Assembly: GCF_000374645.1 (NCBI RefSeq)
Contig: NZ_KB894804.1
Coordinates: 150,009 to 214,008 of the forward strand
DNA: 64,000 nucleotides
Reading direction: 5' to 3'
Source of the DNA: Arhodomonas aquaeolei DSM 8974
Lineage (GTDB): Bacteria; Pseudomonadota; Gammaproteobacteria; Nitrococcales; Nitrococcaceae
In this document: piece by piece, positions 34,719 through 42,808 of the stretch
Layout: every line of letters starts with the position of its first letter
Position numbering within the stretch: the first letter of the stretch is position 1
Made by a program: the position numbers and the translations under genes
Notes under the pieces: generated by a model
Database searches by the model: none
The model's input: the letters and a program-made list of their open reading frames with translations, nothing else
Told to the model about the DNA's origin: nothing

Positions 34719-35738
34719 CTACTTCTTCTCGGCCTCGTCGAACAGCTTGGTTACCAGATCCAGCAGCTCCTGGCCACTGTCGCCGACCTCGTCGACGAAG
34801 ACCTGGCGCACCGGCTTGGCGAGCTCGCGGAACTGGTTCCGCTCCTCGTCGGAGAGCCGGATGATCTCGATGTCGCTGTTGGACTTGATGATATCCAGGC
34901 GCTTGCTGTTGAGCTCCTGCTGCTTGTCGTGGATATAGCGCACGAGCTCGTCGGTGGCCTCCTTGATGAGCTGCTTACGCTCGTCGGACAGGCCGCTGTA
35001 CCAGTCCTGGTTCGCCATCGCGGTGGCCACGAACTGCGCCTGGTTGGCGAAGATCATGTAGTCCTGAACCTCGTAGAAGTTCATCTCCTCGTGGGCGAAG
35101 ACCGGCTGGATGTTGCCCTCGGCCTGGCCCTGCTGGAGGGCGCTGTAGAGCTCGCCGTACTCGATGGTCGTCGGCGACGCCCCATAGGCGCGGTAGGTCT
35201 CGAGCAGCAGGCGGTTGTCCATCACGCGGATGGCGAGACCTTCCATGTCGTCAGGGGTGTGGATCGGCTTGTTCGCCGTCCAGACCTGGAAGCCCTCGGG
35301 CACGATCGCGATCGGGTGCAGGCCGCGATCCTGGAACGCGTTCTGCCACGGGTCACTCTCCAGGAACTCGGGGGAGTTGAGGACCTTGGTGGTCATCCAC
35401 TCGTCCTGGGGCAGGATGAAGTTCAGGCTGAACAGCTGGCTCTCGGGCACCGTCCCGCCGAGGAAGCCGGAGCCGAACGCGAGCTGGATGGCGCCGCTCT
35501 GGACGGCATCGTAGATGTCGGTGAGCCCGCCCAGCTCGCCGTAGGGATAGAGCTCGACGGTGACGTCGCCGTCGGTCTTCTCCTCGATGATGTTCTTGAA
35601 CTCGGCCGCGTACTCGTACTGAACGCTGCCCTCGATCTCTTCGAGACCGAAGCGCCAGGTCTCCGCACTGCTCGCTGTTGCCGCGAACGCCAGGCCCAGG
35701 CCGAGCGCCGCGATGGAGATGGACTTGTACAGCCGCAT
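34719..35738 (-). CDS. dctP: TRAP transporter substrate-binding protein DctP
   Basis: A 339-residue periplasmic binding protein for a tripartite ATP-independent transporter. The signal peptide is ISIAALGLGLAFAATASSA. Family features include NIIEEKTDGDVTVELYPYGELGG, the ligand-binding Arg in GLAIRVMDN, and the C-terminal long helices. It delivers a carboxylate-type ligand to the membrane subunits encoded divergently. AAAGGAGG stands 9 bases before ATG 35738. The ligand is not identifiable, and no dehydrogenase or regulator gene lies beside it. Confidence 0.93.
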   Translation of the reverse strand: MRLYKSISIAALGLGLAFAATASSAETWRFGLEEIEGSVQYEYAAEFKNIIEEKTDGDVTVELYPYGELGGLTDIYDAVQSGAIQLAFGSGFLGGTVPESQLFSLNFILPQDEWMTTKVLNSPEFLESDPWQNAFQDRGLHPIAIVPEGFQVWTANKPIHTPDDMEGLAIRVMDNRLLLETYRAYGASPTTIEYGELYSALQQGQAEGNIQPVFAHEEMNFYEVQDYMIFANQAQFVATAMANQDWYSGLSDERKQLIKEATDELVRYIHDKQQELNSKRLDIIKSNSDIEIIRLSDEERNQFRELAKPVRQVFVDEVGDSGQELLDLVTKLFDEAEKK

Positions 35739-35852
35739 GGGTAAGGACCTCCTTTCTGATTGGCTGTTCTCGTTCGTGTCGAGGCTCCCCGGTAACAGTA
35801 ACACAGGGTTTTCGGCCGTCCAGCGAGTAGGCAAACCCGGATTCTTGGTTTA

Positions 35853-35873
35853 TGGTCAATTAAGGTTTGACCA
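35853..35873. promoter_or_regulatory. Perfect inverted repeat between the divergent TRAP genes
   Basis: TGGTCAA (35853-35859) and TTGACCA (35867-35873) are perfect 7-base arms around TTAAGGT. The site lies 21 bases before the dctQ-like start codon, where bound protein would block transcription or translation initiation. The TGGT...ACCA pattern is reminiscent of GntR-family operators, but no regulator gene is adjacent. Confidence 0.6.
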
Positions 35874-35894
35874 GCCGCGGCGGGGGAATTCGCT

Positions 35895-36527
35895 ATGACG
35901 CAATCCGGTGATGGTGCGGCGGGACCGCGCAGTCACAACGTCTTTCTCAGAGGGTTGGCGACGCTGGACCGCTGGCTCGGCAACATAGAAAGGCTGATAG
36001 TCGGCGGCGGTATCCTGGTCATGGCCATCGTCATGAGCGGGCATGTCCTCGGAAGACTGATCTTCGGCGAAGGCATCCCCGGCACCAGCGAGATCACCGA
36101 GCTCCTGATCATCCTCATCACCTTCATCGGCGTCAGCTACGCCGCCCGCTCCGCCCGCCACATCAGCATGTCCGCCCTCTACGATCAGCTCGGCGGCACC
36201 GCCCGCAAGGGGCTGCTCGTGCTGATCTGTCTCGGCACGGCCGCGCTGATGTTCTACCTGGCCTTCGAGTCCGCCGACTACACCCTGGCGATCTACGAGC
36301 GGGGGCGCACCAGCTCGGCGCTGACCATCCCGCTGTGGATCGTCTACCTCGCCGCGCCCATTGGCTTCACCCTCGCCGGCGTGCAGTACGTGCTCACCGC
36401 CGTGCGCAATCTCGCCAGCCACGAGCTGTATCGCTCCTTCACCGAGAAGGAGGAGTACGCCGAGGTTCCCGTCGAGGAGGAGGGTGCCGCGGCCGGCACC
36501 ACGACGAATCAGAATAACGGCGCCTGA
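35895..36527 (+). CDS. dctQ: TRAP transporter small permease DctQ
   Basis: A 210-residue four-helix membrane protein. Segments FLRGLATLDRWLGNIERLIVGGGILVMAIVMSGHVLGRLIFG, ITELLIILITFIGVSYAARSARHISMS and the last helices match DctQ. The PGTSEITEL motif before helix 2 is characteristic. It bridges binding protein and the large permease. The hydrophilic C-terminal tail (EKEEYAEVPVEEE) is acidic. A GGGGGAA ribosome site precedes ATG 35895. The dctM gene starts 38 bases after its stop codon. Confidence 0.92.
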   Translation: MTQSGDGAAGPRSHNVFLRGLATLDRWLGNIERLIVGGGILVMAIVMSGHVLGRLIFGEGIPGTSEITELLIILITFIGVSYAARSARHISMSALYDQLGGTARKGLLVLICLGTAALMFYLAFESADYTLAIYERGRTSSALTIPLWIVYLAAPIGFTLAGVQYVLTAVRNLASHELYRSFTEKEEYAEVPVEEEGAAAGTTTNQNNGA

Positions 36528-36565
36528 GCGGGCGCATAGGCTAGAGAGCAAGGGGAGCGCGCCGG

Positions 36566-37852
36566 ATGTTGACCTGGCTTGTTGTGACGATGATCGTGCT
36601 GCTGCTGCTCGGGTTCCCGATGATGGTCCCGCTGGCGGCCGGCACGCTGTACATGATGTTCACGGGGATGACCTTCTTCGGGCCCGACCAGGGTGTGAGC
36701 TGGATGATCTCCGGTATCGGCACCTGGGTGCTCGCGGCGGTGCCGATGTTCATCTTCGCCGCGGACATCATGACCAAGGGGCACACCGCCAACCGGCTGC
36801 TGGACCTGGTCTCCGCCTTCACCGGCCATCTGCGCGGCGGCCTGCCGATCACCACCGCGGCGAGCTGTGCGGTGTTCGGCGCGGTTTCCGGCTCGACCCA
36901 GGCCACGGTGGTCGCCATGGGCGGGCCCATGCGCCCGCGGCTGCTCGAGAAGGGCTACACCGACAGCTTCGCGCTGGCGCTGATCATCAACTCCAGCGAC
37001 ATCGCACTGCTGATCCCGCCGAGCATCGGCTTCATCGTCTACGGGGTGATCATGCCCGGGGCGTCCATCGGCGACCTGTTCATCGCCGGTATCGTCCCCG
37101 GCCTGCTCATCCTGCTGCTGTTCTCCGTGTACTGCTACATCGGCTCGCGTGTCCAGGGCATCGAGCCCGAGCCGCGGACCCCGTGGCCGGAGCGCTGGCA
37201 GTCGATCAAGCGCGCGCTGCTGCCGCTGGGCTTCCCGGCCATCGTGGTGGGCGGCATCTACGGCGGTTTCTTCAGCCCGGTGGAGGCCTCGGCGGTGGCG
37301 GTGGCCTACGCCTTCGTGCTGGAGGTGATCATCTTCCGTCAGGTCACGCTGCGCGATCTCTGGGACCTGGCGCTGTCCACGGGCATGATCACCGCCGTGG
37401 TGTTCATCCTGGTCGCGGTGGGCGCCGCGTTCTCGCAGACCCTGGCGACGGCGCATATCCCGGAGCAGGTCCTCGGCCCGGCGGTGGACAGCATCGGCGA
37501 CAACCAGATCGCCGCGCTGTCGCTGATCGCGCTGTCGTTCTTCATCGGCTGCATGTTCGTCGACCCGATCGTGGTCATCCTGATCCTGGTGCCGATCTTC
37601 AAGCCGCTGGTCGACTCGGCCGGGCTGGATCCGGTGCACGTGGGCGTGATCGTTACCCTGCAGGCGGCGATCGGCTCGGCCACGCCGCCGTTCGGCTGTG
37701 ACATCTTCACGGCGATGGCGGTGTTCCGGCGGCCCTATTTCGACGTGATCCGCGGCACCCCGCCGTTCATCCTGATCCTGCTGCTCGCCACTGCGCTGCT
37801 GATTGTCTTCCCGGAGCTGTCGCTGTGGCTGCCCTCGTTCGGGGCGCAGTAG
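36566..37852 (+). CDS. dctM: TRAP transporter large permease DctM
   Basis: A 428-residue membrane protein with about 12 helices forming the sodium-coupled transport channel. GSTQATVVAMGGPMRPRLLEKGYTDSFALALIINSSDIALLIPPSIGFIVYGVI and the later VTLQAAIGSATPPFGCDIFTA are the two family signatures. ATG 36566 is preceded by AAGGGGAG at normal spacing. It is cotranscribed with dctQ. The TRAP type (DctQM separate, not fused) is the classical one. Confidence 0.95.
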   Translation: MLTWLVVTMIVLLLLGFPMMVPLAAGTLYMMFTGMTFFGPDQGVSWMISGIGTWVLAAVPMFIFAADIMTKGHTANRLLDLVSAFTGHLRGGLPITTAASCAVFGAVSGSTQATVVAMGGPMRPRLLEKGYTDSFALALIINSSDIALLIPPSIGFIVYGVIMPGASIGDLFIAGIVPGLLILLLFSVYCYIGSRVQGIEPEPRTPWPERWQSIKRALLPLGFPAIVVGGIYGGFFSPVEASAVAVAYAFVLEVIIFRQVTLRDLWDLALSTGMITAVVFILVAVGAAFSQTLATAHIPEQVLGPAVDSIGDNQIAALSLIALSFFIGCMFVDPIVVILILVPIFKPLVDSAGLDPVHVGVIVTLQAAIGSATPPFGCDIFTAMAVFRRPYFDVIRGTPPFILILLLATALLIVFPELSLWLPSFGAQ

Positions 37853-37860
37853 CAGGCCTG

Positions 37861-37894
37861 CCTGGGAGCGCCGCCGGCCAGGCGGCGCCCCAGG
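37861..37894. terminator. Convergent hairpin after the TRAP permease
   Basis: CCTGGG then A then GCGCCGCC (37861-37875) pairs with GGCGGCGC CCCAGG (37881-37894) leaving a single bulged A and a 5-base loop. It stands between the convergent dctM and cupin genes and could terminate both, though it lacks a T-run. Confidence 0.6.
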
Positions 37895-37970
37895 TCCGGG
37901 GCGCAAAGGTGTTTCACAAGGGCAGAGACGGGGCCGCATGCCGGCCCGGGCGGCGGGTGCCGCCGCAGGG

Positions 37971-38441
37971 CTATCGGCGCAGGCGCGTCGCGATGTCCGG
38001 GTAACGGCTCAGCCGTTCCACCTCGTCGTCGTCGGGCAGGGTGGGGCGGTCGCGCTCGCGGTCGACGATGCACAGAAAGCCGAGGGGCCCGTCGCCGGTG
38101 GCGTGGAACTGGTGGACGGTGTGCGGCGCGATGTAGACGACGTCATGGGGGTGCACCGGCTCCACGCGGTCCCCCAGGATCACCTGGCCGCCGCCGCGCA
38201 GCACGACCACCGAGTGTGGGTGGGCGTGGTATTCCAGCGTGGAGTAGCCGCCGGGCTGGATCTCGAAGTACCGCGTCACGAAGCCCGGGGCGCGTTCGTC
38301 CTCCCCCTCGCCGATCAGCGTCTGGCGGGTGATGTCGCGGAAGGTCGTGGTGCCCTCGCTCTTGTATTCGCGCACCGGCACCGCCTCCCAGCGGAAGTCC
38401 CGGGCGTGGAGCACCTTGCTGCGGTCGTCGTCACTCGTCAT
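37971..38441 (-). CDS. Cupin domain protein of the RuBisCO-like-protein cluster
   Basis: A 156-residue single-domain cupin, distinct from the two cupins of the oxidoreductase island. Metal-site motif 1 is YSTLEYHAHPHSVVVLRGGG and motif 2 is PHTVHQFHATGDGPLGF. Its start codon lies inside the end of the RuBisCO-like gene (11-base overlap), so the products are coupled. In Rhodospirillum rubrum a cupin acts after a RuBisCO-like isomerase to release methanethiol from methylthio-xylulose 5-phosphate; an analogous role is a hypothesis here. No signal peptide is present. Confidence 0.82.
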   Translation of the reverse strand: MTSDDDRSKVLHARDFRWEAVPVREYKSEGTTTFRDITRQTLIGEGEDERAPGFVTRYFEIQPGGYSTLEYHAHPHSVVVLRGGGQVILGDRVEPVHPHDVVYIAPHTVHQFHATGDGPLGFLCIVDRERDRPTLPDDDEVERLSRYPDIATRLRR

Positions 38442-39540
38442 GGGCGTGTTCCAGGGCCTCGATCAGGCGCGCGGAGGCGGCGGCGATATCCCCGCGCGCG
38501 TACAGGCTGCCGCCGACCAGGAACAGGGTATCGCGCCCGTAGTGCCGTGCCCAGGCGCCGATGCGCGTGACGTCCAGGCCGCCGCCCGGCGTCGGCATGG
38601 CGGCGCGCAGGCCGCCGAGGGGGCGGCGCAGCCGCTCGTTGATGCGCTCGCAGCGGGCCAGCGAGAAGCCGAAGCGCCCGCCGCGGTTGGGGTAGATGAC
38701 GGCGTCGCCGCCGGCGATGCGGAAGAGCTCGCCGAGCAGCAGCGGCGCGCTGATGCCGTGGCGCGGCGAGAACAGGTCGCCGGTCAGGGCCGGGTGGGCC
38801 ATGACCGCGAGGCCGGGCTCGTCGCGCAGCCAGGCGACGGCGTCCATGCCGGTGAGCCAGGGGTTGACCAGCACACCCGCGCAGCCCGCCTCCCGCGCGG
38901 CGCGGGCACGGGCCATGAGCGTGGTGCGCTGGGCGGTGACGTTGGGGAAGTACTGGCACCGGCGGCCGGTGGCGGCGTTGGCGTCGGTCACCGCCGCCTG
39001 GCAGCGCGCCAGGCGCTCCTCGAAGGGCGCGGCGGCCTGGTCGGTGAGCCCGTGATCGTCCTTGATGATGTCCACGCCGCCCCGGGCGAAGGCCGAGCAG
39101 CGCGCCGCCAGCTCGCTGGCGGACAGCCCCATGGGCTTGAGCGCGGTGGCGAGGAGGGCGCGGCGGGGTACGCCGGTGAGCGCGCGCAGCCCCTCGGTGC
39201 CGGTGCCCGGCCCGCCGAAGGTGTCCAGCAGCGTCTGCGGCCAGTTCACGTCGATCAGACGCAGGCCGCGCTTGAGGGAGATGTTGCCGAACAGCAGGTT
39301 GATCAGCTGCGGCCATTCCGCCGCGGTGGCGGCGACCGGGAAGCGTATCCGTGCCTGCCAGACGCCGCGTCCGCTCGGCTCGACCGAGCGCACCTCGCCG
39401 ACCATCCCCGCCGCCGCTGCCGGGACCAGTGCCGCCGGCAGTTCCACGGTCTGCTCCAGGGCGATGTCCTGCGCCCGTTCCTCGGCGCTCTCGCCGCGGC
39501 CGGGGCGTATTTCGTAGGTGGCGGTGAGGTGCTCGCTCAT
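38431..39540 (-). CDS. RuBisCO-like protein (form IV), not a carboxylase
   Basis: A 369-residue RuBisCO-like protein, much shorter than true large subunits (about 460-490). The base Lys is kept at 135 (ALKPMGLS), but the metal-site motif reads GGVDIIKDDHGL with Lys160 and Asp162 and His163 in place of Glu. Loop 6 reads YPNRGGRFGFS and lacks the catalytic Lys334 equivalent, so carboxylation is excluded. Known relatives isomerise methylthioribulose phosphates or decarboxylate 3-oxo-isoapionate phosphate. It overlaps the EamA gene upstream (ATGA) and the cupin downstream. The substrate remains open. Confidence 0.88.
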   Translation of the reverse strand: MSEHLTATYEIRPGRGESAEERAQDIALEQTVELPAALVPAAAAGMVGEVRSVEPSGRGVWQARIRFPVAATAAEWPQLINLLFGNISLKRGLRLIDVNWPQTLLDTFGGPGTGTEGLRALTGVPRRALLATALKPMGLSASELAARCSAFARGGVDIIKDDHGLTDQAAAPFEERLARCQAAVTDANAATGRRCQYFPNVTAQRTTLMARARAAREAGCAGVLVNPWLTGMDAVAWLRDEPGLAVMAHPALTGDLFSPRHGISAPLLLGELFRIAGGDAVIYPNRGGRFGFSLARCERINERLRRPLGGLRAAMPTPGGGLDVTRIGAWARHYGRDTLFLVGGSLYARGDIAAASARLIEALEHAHDE

Positions 39541-40472
39541 GCGCGGCTCCCTTCGGCGGACGAGGTCTCAGGGCGGGGTGCCCTGTGGCCCCGCAGGGTG
39601 AGCAGGCCGGCGCCGACGATCAACAGGCTGCCGGCCACGGTCAGCAGGCCCGGCACCTCGCCCCAGAACAGCCAGCCGGCGAGCGAGCCGAACACCACCG
39701 AGATGTAGGTGAACGGTCCGATCTGGCCCGCGGGCGCCAGGCTGTAGGCGCGGGTCAGGCAGAGCTGGGCGGTGGTGGCGCAGGCGCCCATCAGGCCGAG
39801 CCAGCCCAGCGACGCGAGCCCCGGTGTCTGCCAGGCCCAGGTGAGGGGCAGCGCCGTCAGCGTGGTCGCGAACACGCCGAAATAGAAAACGATCCGCGGG
39901 GCGGGCTCGCTGCGGCCCATGCGCCGGATCGCGACCTTCGCCAGGCCGCCCAGGAACGCCCCGCCCAGGCCGGTGAGCCCGGCCAGGGCGAAGCGGTCCG
40001 CGCCGCCGGGGCCAAGCACCAGGGCGCTGCCGGCGAAGCCGACGCCGATGGCGATGCGCGCGCTCGCGGGGATGCGCTCGCCGAGCCAGACCAGGGCGAT
40101 CAGCGGGATGAAGAACGGCGCGGTGAGCTTGAACAGGATCGCCTCGGCCAGGGCGAGGTGCTCGATGGTGTAGAAGAAGCAGTACATCGCGCCGACGCCC
40201 GCGGTGGCGCGCAGCAGGTGCCACTGGATGCACTCGGTGCGCAGTGCCCCGGGTCCGTGGCGCAGGGCCACGGGCAGTACCAGTGCCAGCCCGAAGAGGT
40301 TGCGGAAGAACACCAGCATCTCGTTGGGCAGGTCCGCCGAAACCACCTTGATGGCGGCGCTCATGGTCGCGAGCAGCGCCTCGGAGAGGATGATCAGGGT
40401 GGCGCCGGTGAGCAGGGGGTTCGGGGAGGCGGGGCGGCTGCGGCGGTCGGCGTGTCTCCCGGGCCAGCTCAT
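39537..40472 (-). CDS. EamA/DMT-family transporter
   Basis: A 311-residue inner-membrane protein with about ten helices in two EamA repeats. Typical segments are MLVFFRNLFGLALVLPVALRHG, YCFFYTIEHLALAEAILFKLTAPFFIPLIALVWLGERIP and the second-repeat AYSLAPAGQIGPFTYISVVFGSLAGWLFWGEVP. It probably exports or imports a metabolite of the coupled RuBisCO-like pathway. It overlaps the GGDEF-type gene upstream and the RuBisCO-like gene downstream by ATGA junctions, indicating strict coexpression. Substrate unknown. Confidence 0.9.
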   Translation of the reverse strand: MSWPGRHADRRSRPASPNPLLTGATLIILSEALLATMSAAIKVVSADLPNEMLVFFRNLFGLALVLPVALRHGPGALRTECIQWHLLRATAGVGAMYCFFYTIEHLALAEAILFKLTAPFFIPLIALVWLGERIPASARIAIGVGFAGSALVLGPGGADRFALAGLTGLGGAFLGGLAKVAIRRMGRSEPAPRIVFYFGVFATTLTALPLTWAWQTPGLASLGWLGLMGACATTAQLCLTRAYSLAPAGQIGPFTYISVVFGSLAGWLFWGEVPGLLTVAGSLLIVGAGLLTLRGHRAPRPETSSAEGSRA

Positions 40473-41578
40473 GCGCCGCCCGGCTCGCGCACCGTGTCGC
40501 CGCCGCGCTGGCGGGCGTTGAAGATGCCGTCCTCCGCGGCGGCGATCAGCTCGGCCGGGTCGTCGGTGCCGTCCGCGGCCGTCGCCACGCCCGCCGAGAG
40601 GCTGACCCGTGCCTCCCGCCCCTCGCCGTCGGTGACCGTCAGCGCCGCGAGCGTCTGGCACAGCGTCTGTGCCGCGGTCCGGGCGGCGGTCCGGTCGTGG
40701 CCGGGGAGCAGGACCGCGAAGCGCTCGCCGGAGTAGCGGCAGCACACGCCGCTGTCCGGGGTGTGCTCGATGAGCGTGGCGCCGATGGTGGCGAGCATGC
40801 GGTCGCCGACGGCCGGTCCATGGCGCTCGTTGAACAGGCTGAAGCGGTCGATGTCCAGCATGATCAGGCCGGTGCCGTCGCCGCGCGCGGCGCCACGGGC
40901 GAGCTCCCGGGGCAGGGCCTCGGTGAAGTAGGCGCGGTTGAGCAATCCGGTCATCGGGTCGCGCACGGCCTCGTCGCGCAGACGCCGCTGCAGGGTCATG
41001 CCCGCGAGCACGAGGCCGGCGCTGCGGGCGAGCAGCTCGCAGCGCCCGGATATCGCCTCGGTGGCCGACGCCTCGTCCTCCGGCCAGACCCGCAGCTCGC
41101 CGACCAGCAGCCCGAAGCCGCGGGCGGGATAGACCCAGCCCTGGCCCGTTGGCCCGGCGGAGACGCGCCCCGCCAGGCGCTGCGGCGGCGAGCCGCCCTC
41201 GCGCCGGCGGTAGGGGCGGTTCCACTGGTCTTTGGCGTCCCAGACCGCGGCCACCGCCATGGTGCCGTCATCCCCGGCCAGGCACAGCGCCCCGCGGGTG
41301 CCGGGCAGCAGGTAGCGGGCGGCGGAGACGATGACCTCGCAGGCGTCGGATTCCGTGGGGGCGATGGCGAGGTGGCCGAGCAGGTCGAGGACCTTGTCCA
41401 TGCCGATACGCCGTTCCGGTGCCTCCTGGCCGGCGCTGGCGCCGTGGTGCTCGAGTTCCGCGACCTCGTCGGACATGCGCTCGGTGAGCGCGGCGAGCTG
41501 GCCGCGCAGGTCCTCCTGCTGGATGAGCAGCTGCCGGAGCCGCTCGCCGATTTCCTCGCCACTACGCTTGCGCGGCAT
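40469..41578 (-). CDS. GAF-like sensor with degenerate GGDEF domain
   Basis: A 369-residue protein with an N-terminal coiled coil (about 1-45), a GAF-like sensory region (about 60-195) and a GGDEF domain. The active-site loop reads SGERF at 283-287 instead of GGDEF/GGEEF, changing the fourth residue to Arg, and no RxxD inhibitory site precedes it. Cyclase activity is therefore doubtful; GTP binding or effector sensing is possible. Its stop overlaps the EamA start (ATGA), and the PRK-like gene ends 26 bases upstream. Coupling a signalling-type protein to a metabolic operon is odd. Confidence 0.85.
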   Translation of the reverse strand: MPRKRSGEEIGERLRQLLIQQEDLRGQLAALTERMSDEVAELEHHGASAGQEAPERRIGMDKVLDLLGHLAIAPTESDACEVIVSAARYLLPGTRGALCLAGDDGTMAVAAVWDAKDQWNRPYRRREGGSPPQRLAGRVSAGPTGQGWVYPARGFGLLVGELRVWPEDEASATEAISGRCELLARSAGLVLAGMTLQRRLRDEAVRDPMTGLLNRAYFTEALPRELARGAARGDGTGLIMLDIDRFSLFNERHGPAVGDRMLATIGATLIEHTPDSGVCCRYSGERFAVLLPGHDRTAARTAAQTLCQTLAALTVTDGEGREARVSLSAGVATAADGTDDPAELIAAAEDGIFNARQRGGDTVREPGGA

Positions 41579-41604
41579 GGATGGTCTCCCGGCGGAATGG
41601 GCGT

Positions 41605-42654
41605 CTATTCTTCGGCGTCCCCGTCGGCTTCGCGGCCGCGGCGGCGCAGCAGGGCGTGGACGTGCCCGAGGAAGGGCCAGGCCACGAGGAGCTGGGTGAA
41701 CACGATGGTCGAGGCCTCGTTCGCCACGTCGGTATCGCCGTCGGTCTCGATCCCCGTCAGGCGCATTATATCCGATTCCAGCCGGGCCAGCGCCTGGACC
41801 GGCAGGGCGCCGTCGATGTGCACCACGTTCACCGCCCGTCCCCAGAAGCTGCTGGGCACGTTCGCGAGCATGAACGGCAGGGCCTGGCGCCGGGTCATGG
41901 CGTTGAGGTCCACGGGCAGGTGCAGCGGCGGCAGCGGGGTCTGCGTCGGCGTGACGATGATCTCCATGTGGTGGCAGTGCTCCGGGATCTGGCCCTGGAG
42001 CTCGTCCACCGCCAGTGCGCCGAGCTCGCTTTCATTGATGCGCACGATGACGTCGGCGTTGGCCTTCTGGAAGTCGATCCAGCGCTGGTAGTGGGCCTCG
42101 CGGCGGTCCATCTCCGTGCGCGCCTCCTCCGGCGTGTAGCCCCGGCGGTGGACGTCGCGCTCGAGCTTCCAGTGGCGCTTGACCTCGCGTTCCGGGTCGA
42201 CGAACAGCCGGAAGTCGAGCAGCGGCAGGAATTCCGGGTAGAGCGCGTGCAGGCCCTCGACCACGATGACCGGTGTCGGCCGGAACAGCTCGGCCTCCCC
42301 GAAACGGCCGGTGACGTGGTCGTAGGTGGGCACCTCCACCGGTTGCCACTCGCGCAGCGCCGCCAGGTGTTCGCGCACCCGGGGCAGGTGGTTGGCCCGC
42401 GGATCCAGCGGTGAGCGGCCGCTGCGGCGGCGGGCCTCGCGGTCCTCCTTGTGGTAGCCGTCCAGGGTGAGGGTGGCGACCATCTCGTTGCCGAGCAGCC
42501 GGCGGATGCCGCGGGCGTAGGTGGATTTGCCGCTGCCGCTGTCACCGGCCACGCCCACGACGACGGGCCGGCGCGCGGCGGCGAGCAGCGCGCGGAGGTC
42601 GCCGTCGAGGCCGTCCGCCTCCGGCTGGCGGGCGCTTTCGGGACCGTGCGGCAT
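41605..42654 (-). CDS. Phosphoribulokinase/uridine kinase family P-loop kinase
   Basis: A 349-residue kinase resembling class II (plant and cyanobacterial) phosphoribulokinases. Walker A is GVAGDSGSGKSTYARG near residue 37; LTLDGYHKEDREARR and SPLDPRANHL match the PRK acid and substrate blocks; VEVPTYDHVTGRFG and VIVVEGLHALYPEF follow. The expected reaction is phosphorylation of a sugar phosphate such as ribulose 5-phosphate, but a related substrate is equally possible. GGAG at 7 bases supports ATG 42654. It heads a leftward unit with the degenerate GGDEF, EamA, RuBisCO-like and cupin genes. No true RuBisCO is seen. Confidence 0.82.
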   Translation of the reverse strand: MPHGPESARQPEADGLDGDLRALLAAARRPVVVGVAGDSGSGKSTYARGIRRLLGNEMVATLTLDGYHKEDREARRRSGRSPLDPRANHLPRVREHLAALREWQPVEVPTYDHVTGRFGEAELFRPTPVIVVEGLHALYPEFLPLLDFRLFVDPEREVKRHWKLERDVHRRGYTPEEARTEMDRREAHYQRWIDFQKANADVIVRINESELGALAVDELQGQIPEHCHHMEIIVTPTQTPLPPLHLPVDLNAMTRRQALPFMLANVPSSFWGRAVNVVHIDGALPVQALARLESDIMRLTGIETDGDTDVANEASTIVFTQLLVAWPFLGHVHALLRRRGREADGDAEE

Positions 42655-42769
42655 GGGGATCTCCGGGTGTGTTCTGCCCCGCGCAGTGGGGCGGCTGTTT
42701 CGTCGTAATTGTGCGCTGCGTCGGGCCTGTGTCAAACCGCGACCGGTTGCCGTGTCGCGGGCGGGCCGG

Positions 42770-42799
42770 TTGGTGCCGCTGTGGCGTTTCCGCTACCAT
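42770..42799 (+). promoter_or_regulatory. Candidate gltX promoter close to the start codon
   Basis: TTGGTG (42770-42775) and TACCAT (42794-42799) are separated by 18 bases and form a weak sigma-70-type promoter. The start codon is only 9 bases after the -10 element and has no ribosome-binding site, which would give a leaderless or nearly leaderless mRNA. Confidence 0.4.
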
Positions 42800-42808
42800 T
42801 GCGCGGCT

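Noticed and set aside
38431..42654. A Calvin-cycle operon (PRK plus RuBisCO)
   Set aside because: The RuBisCO-like protein lacks the loop-6 Lys and the metal-site Glu and is far too short, so it cannot fix carbon dioxide.
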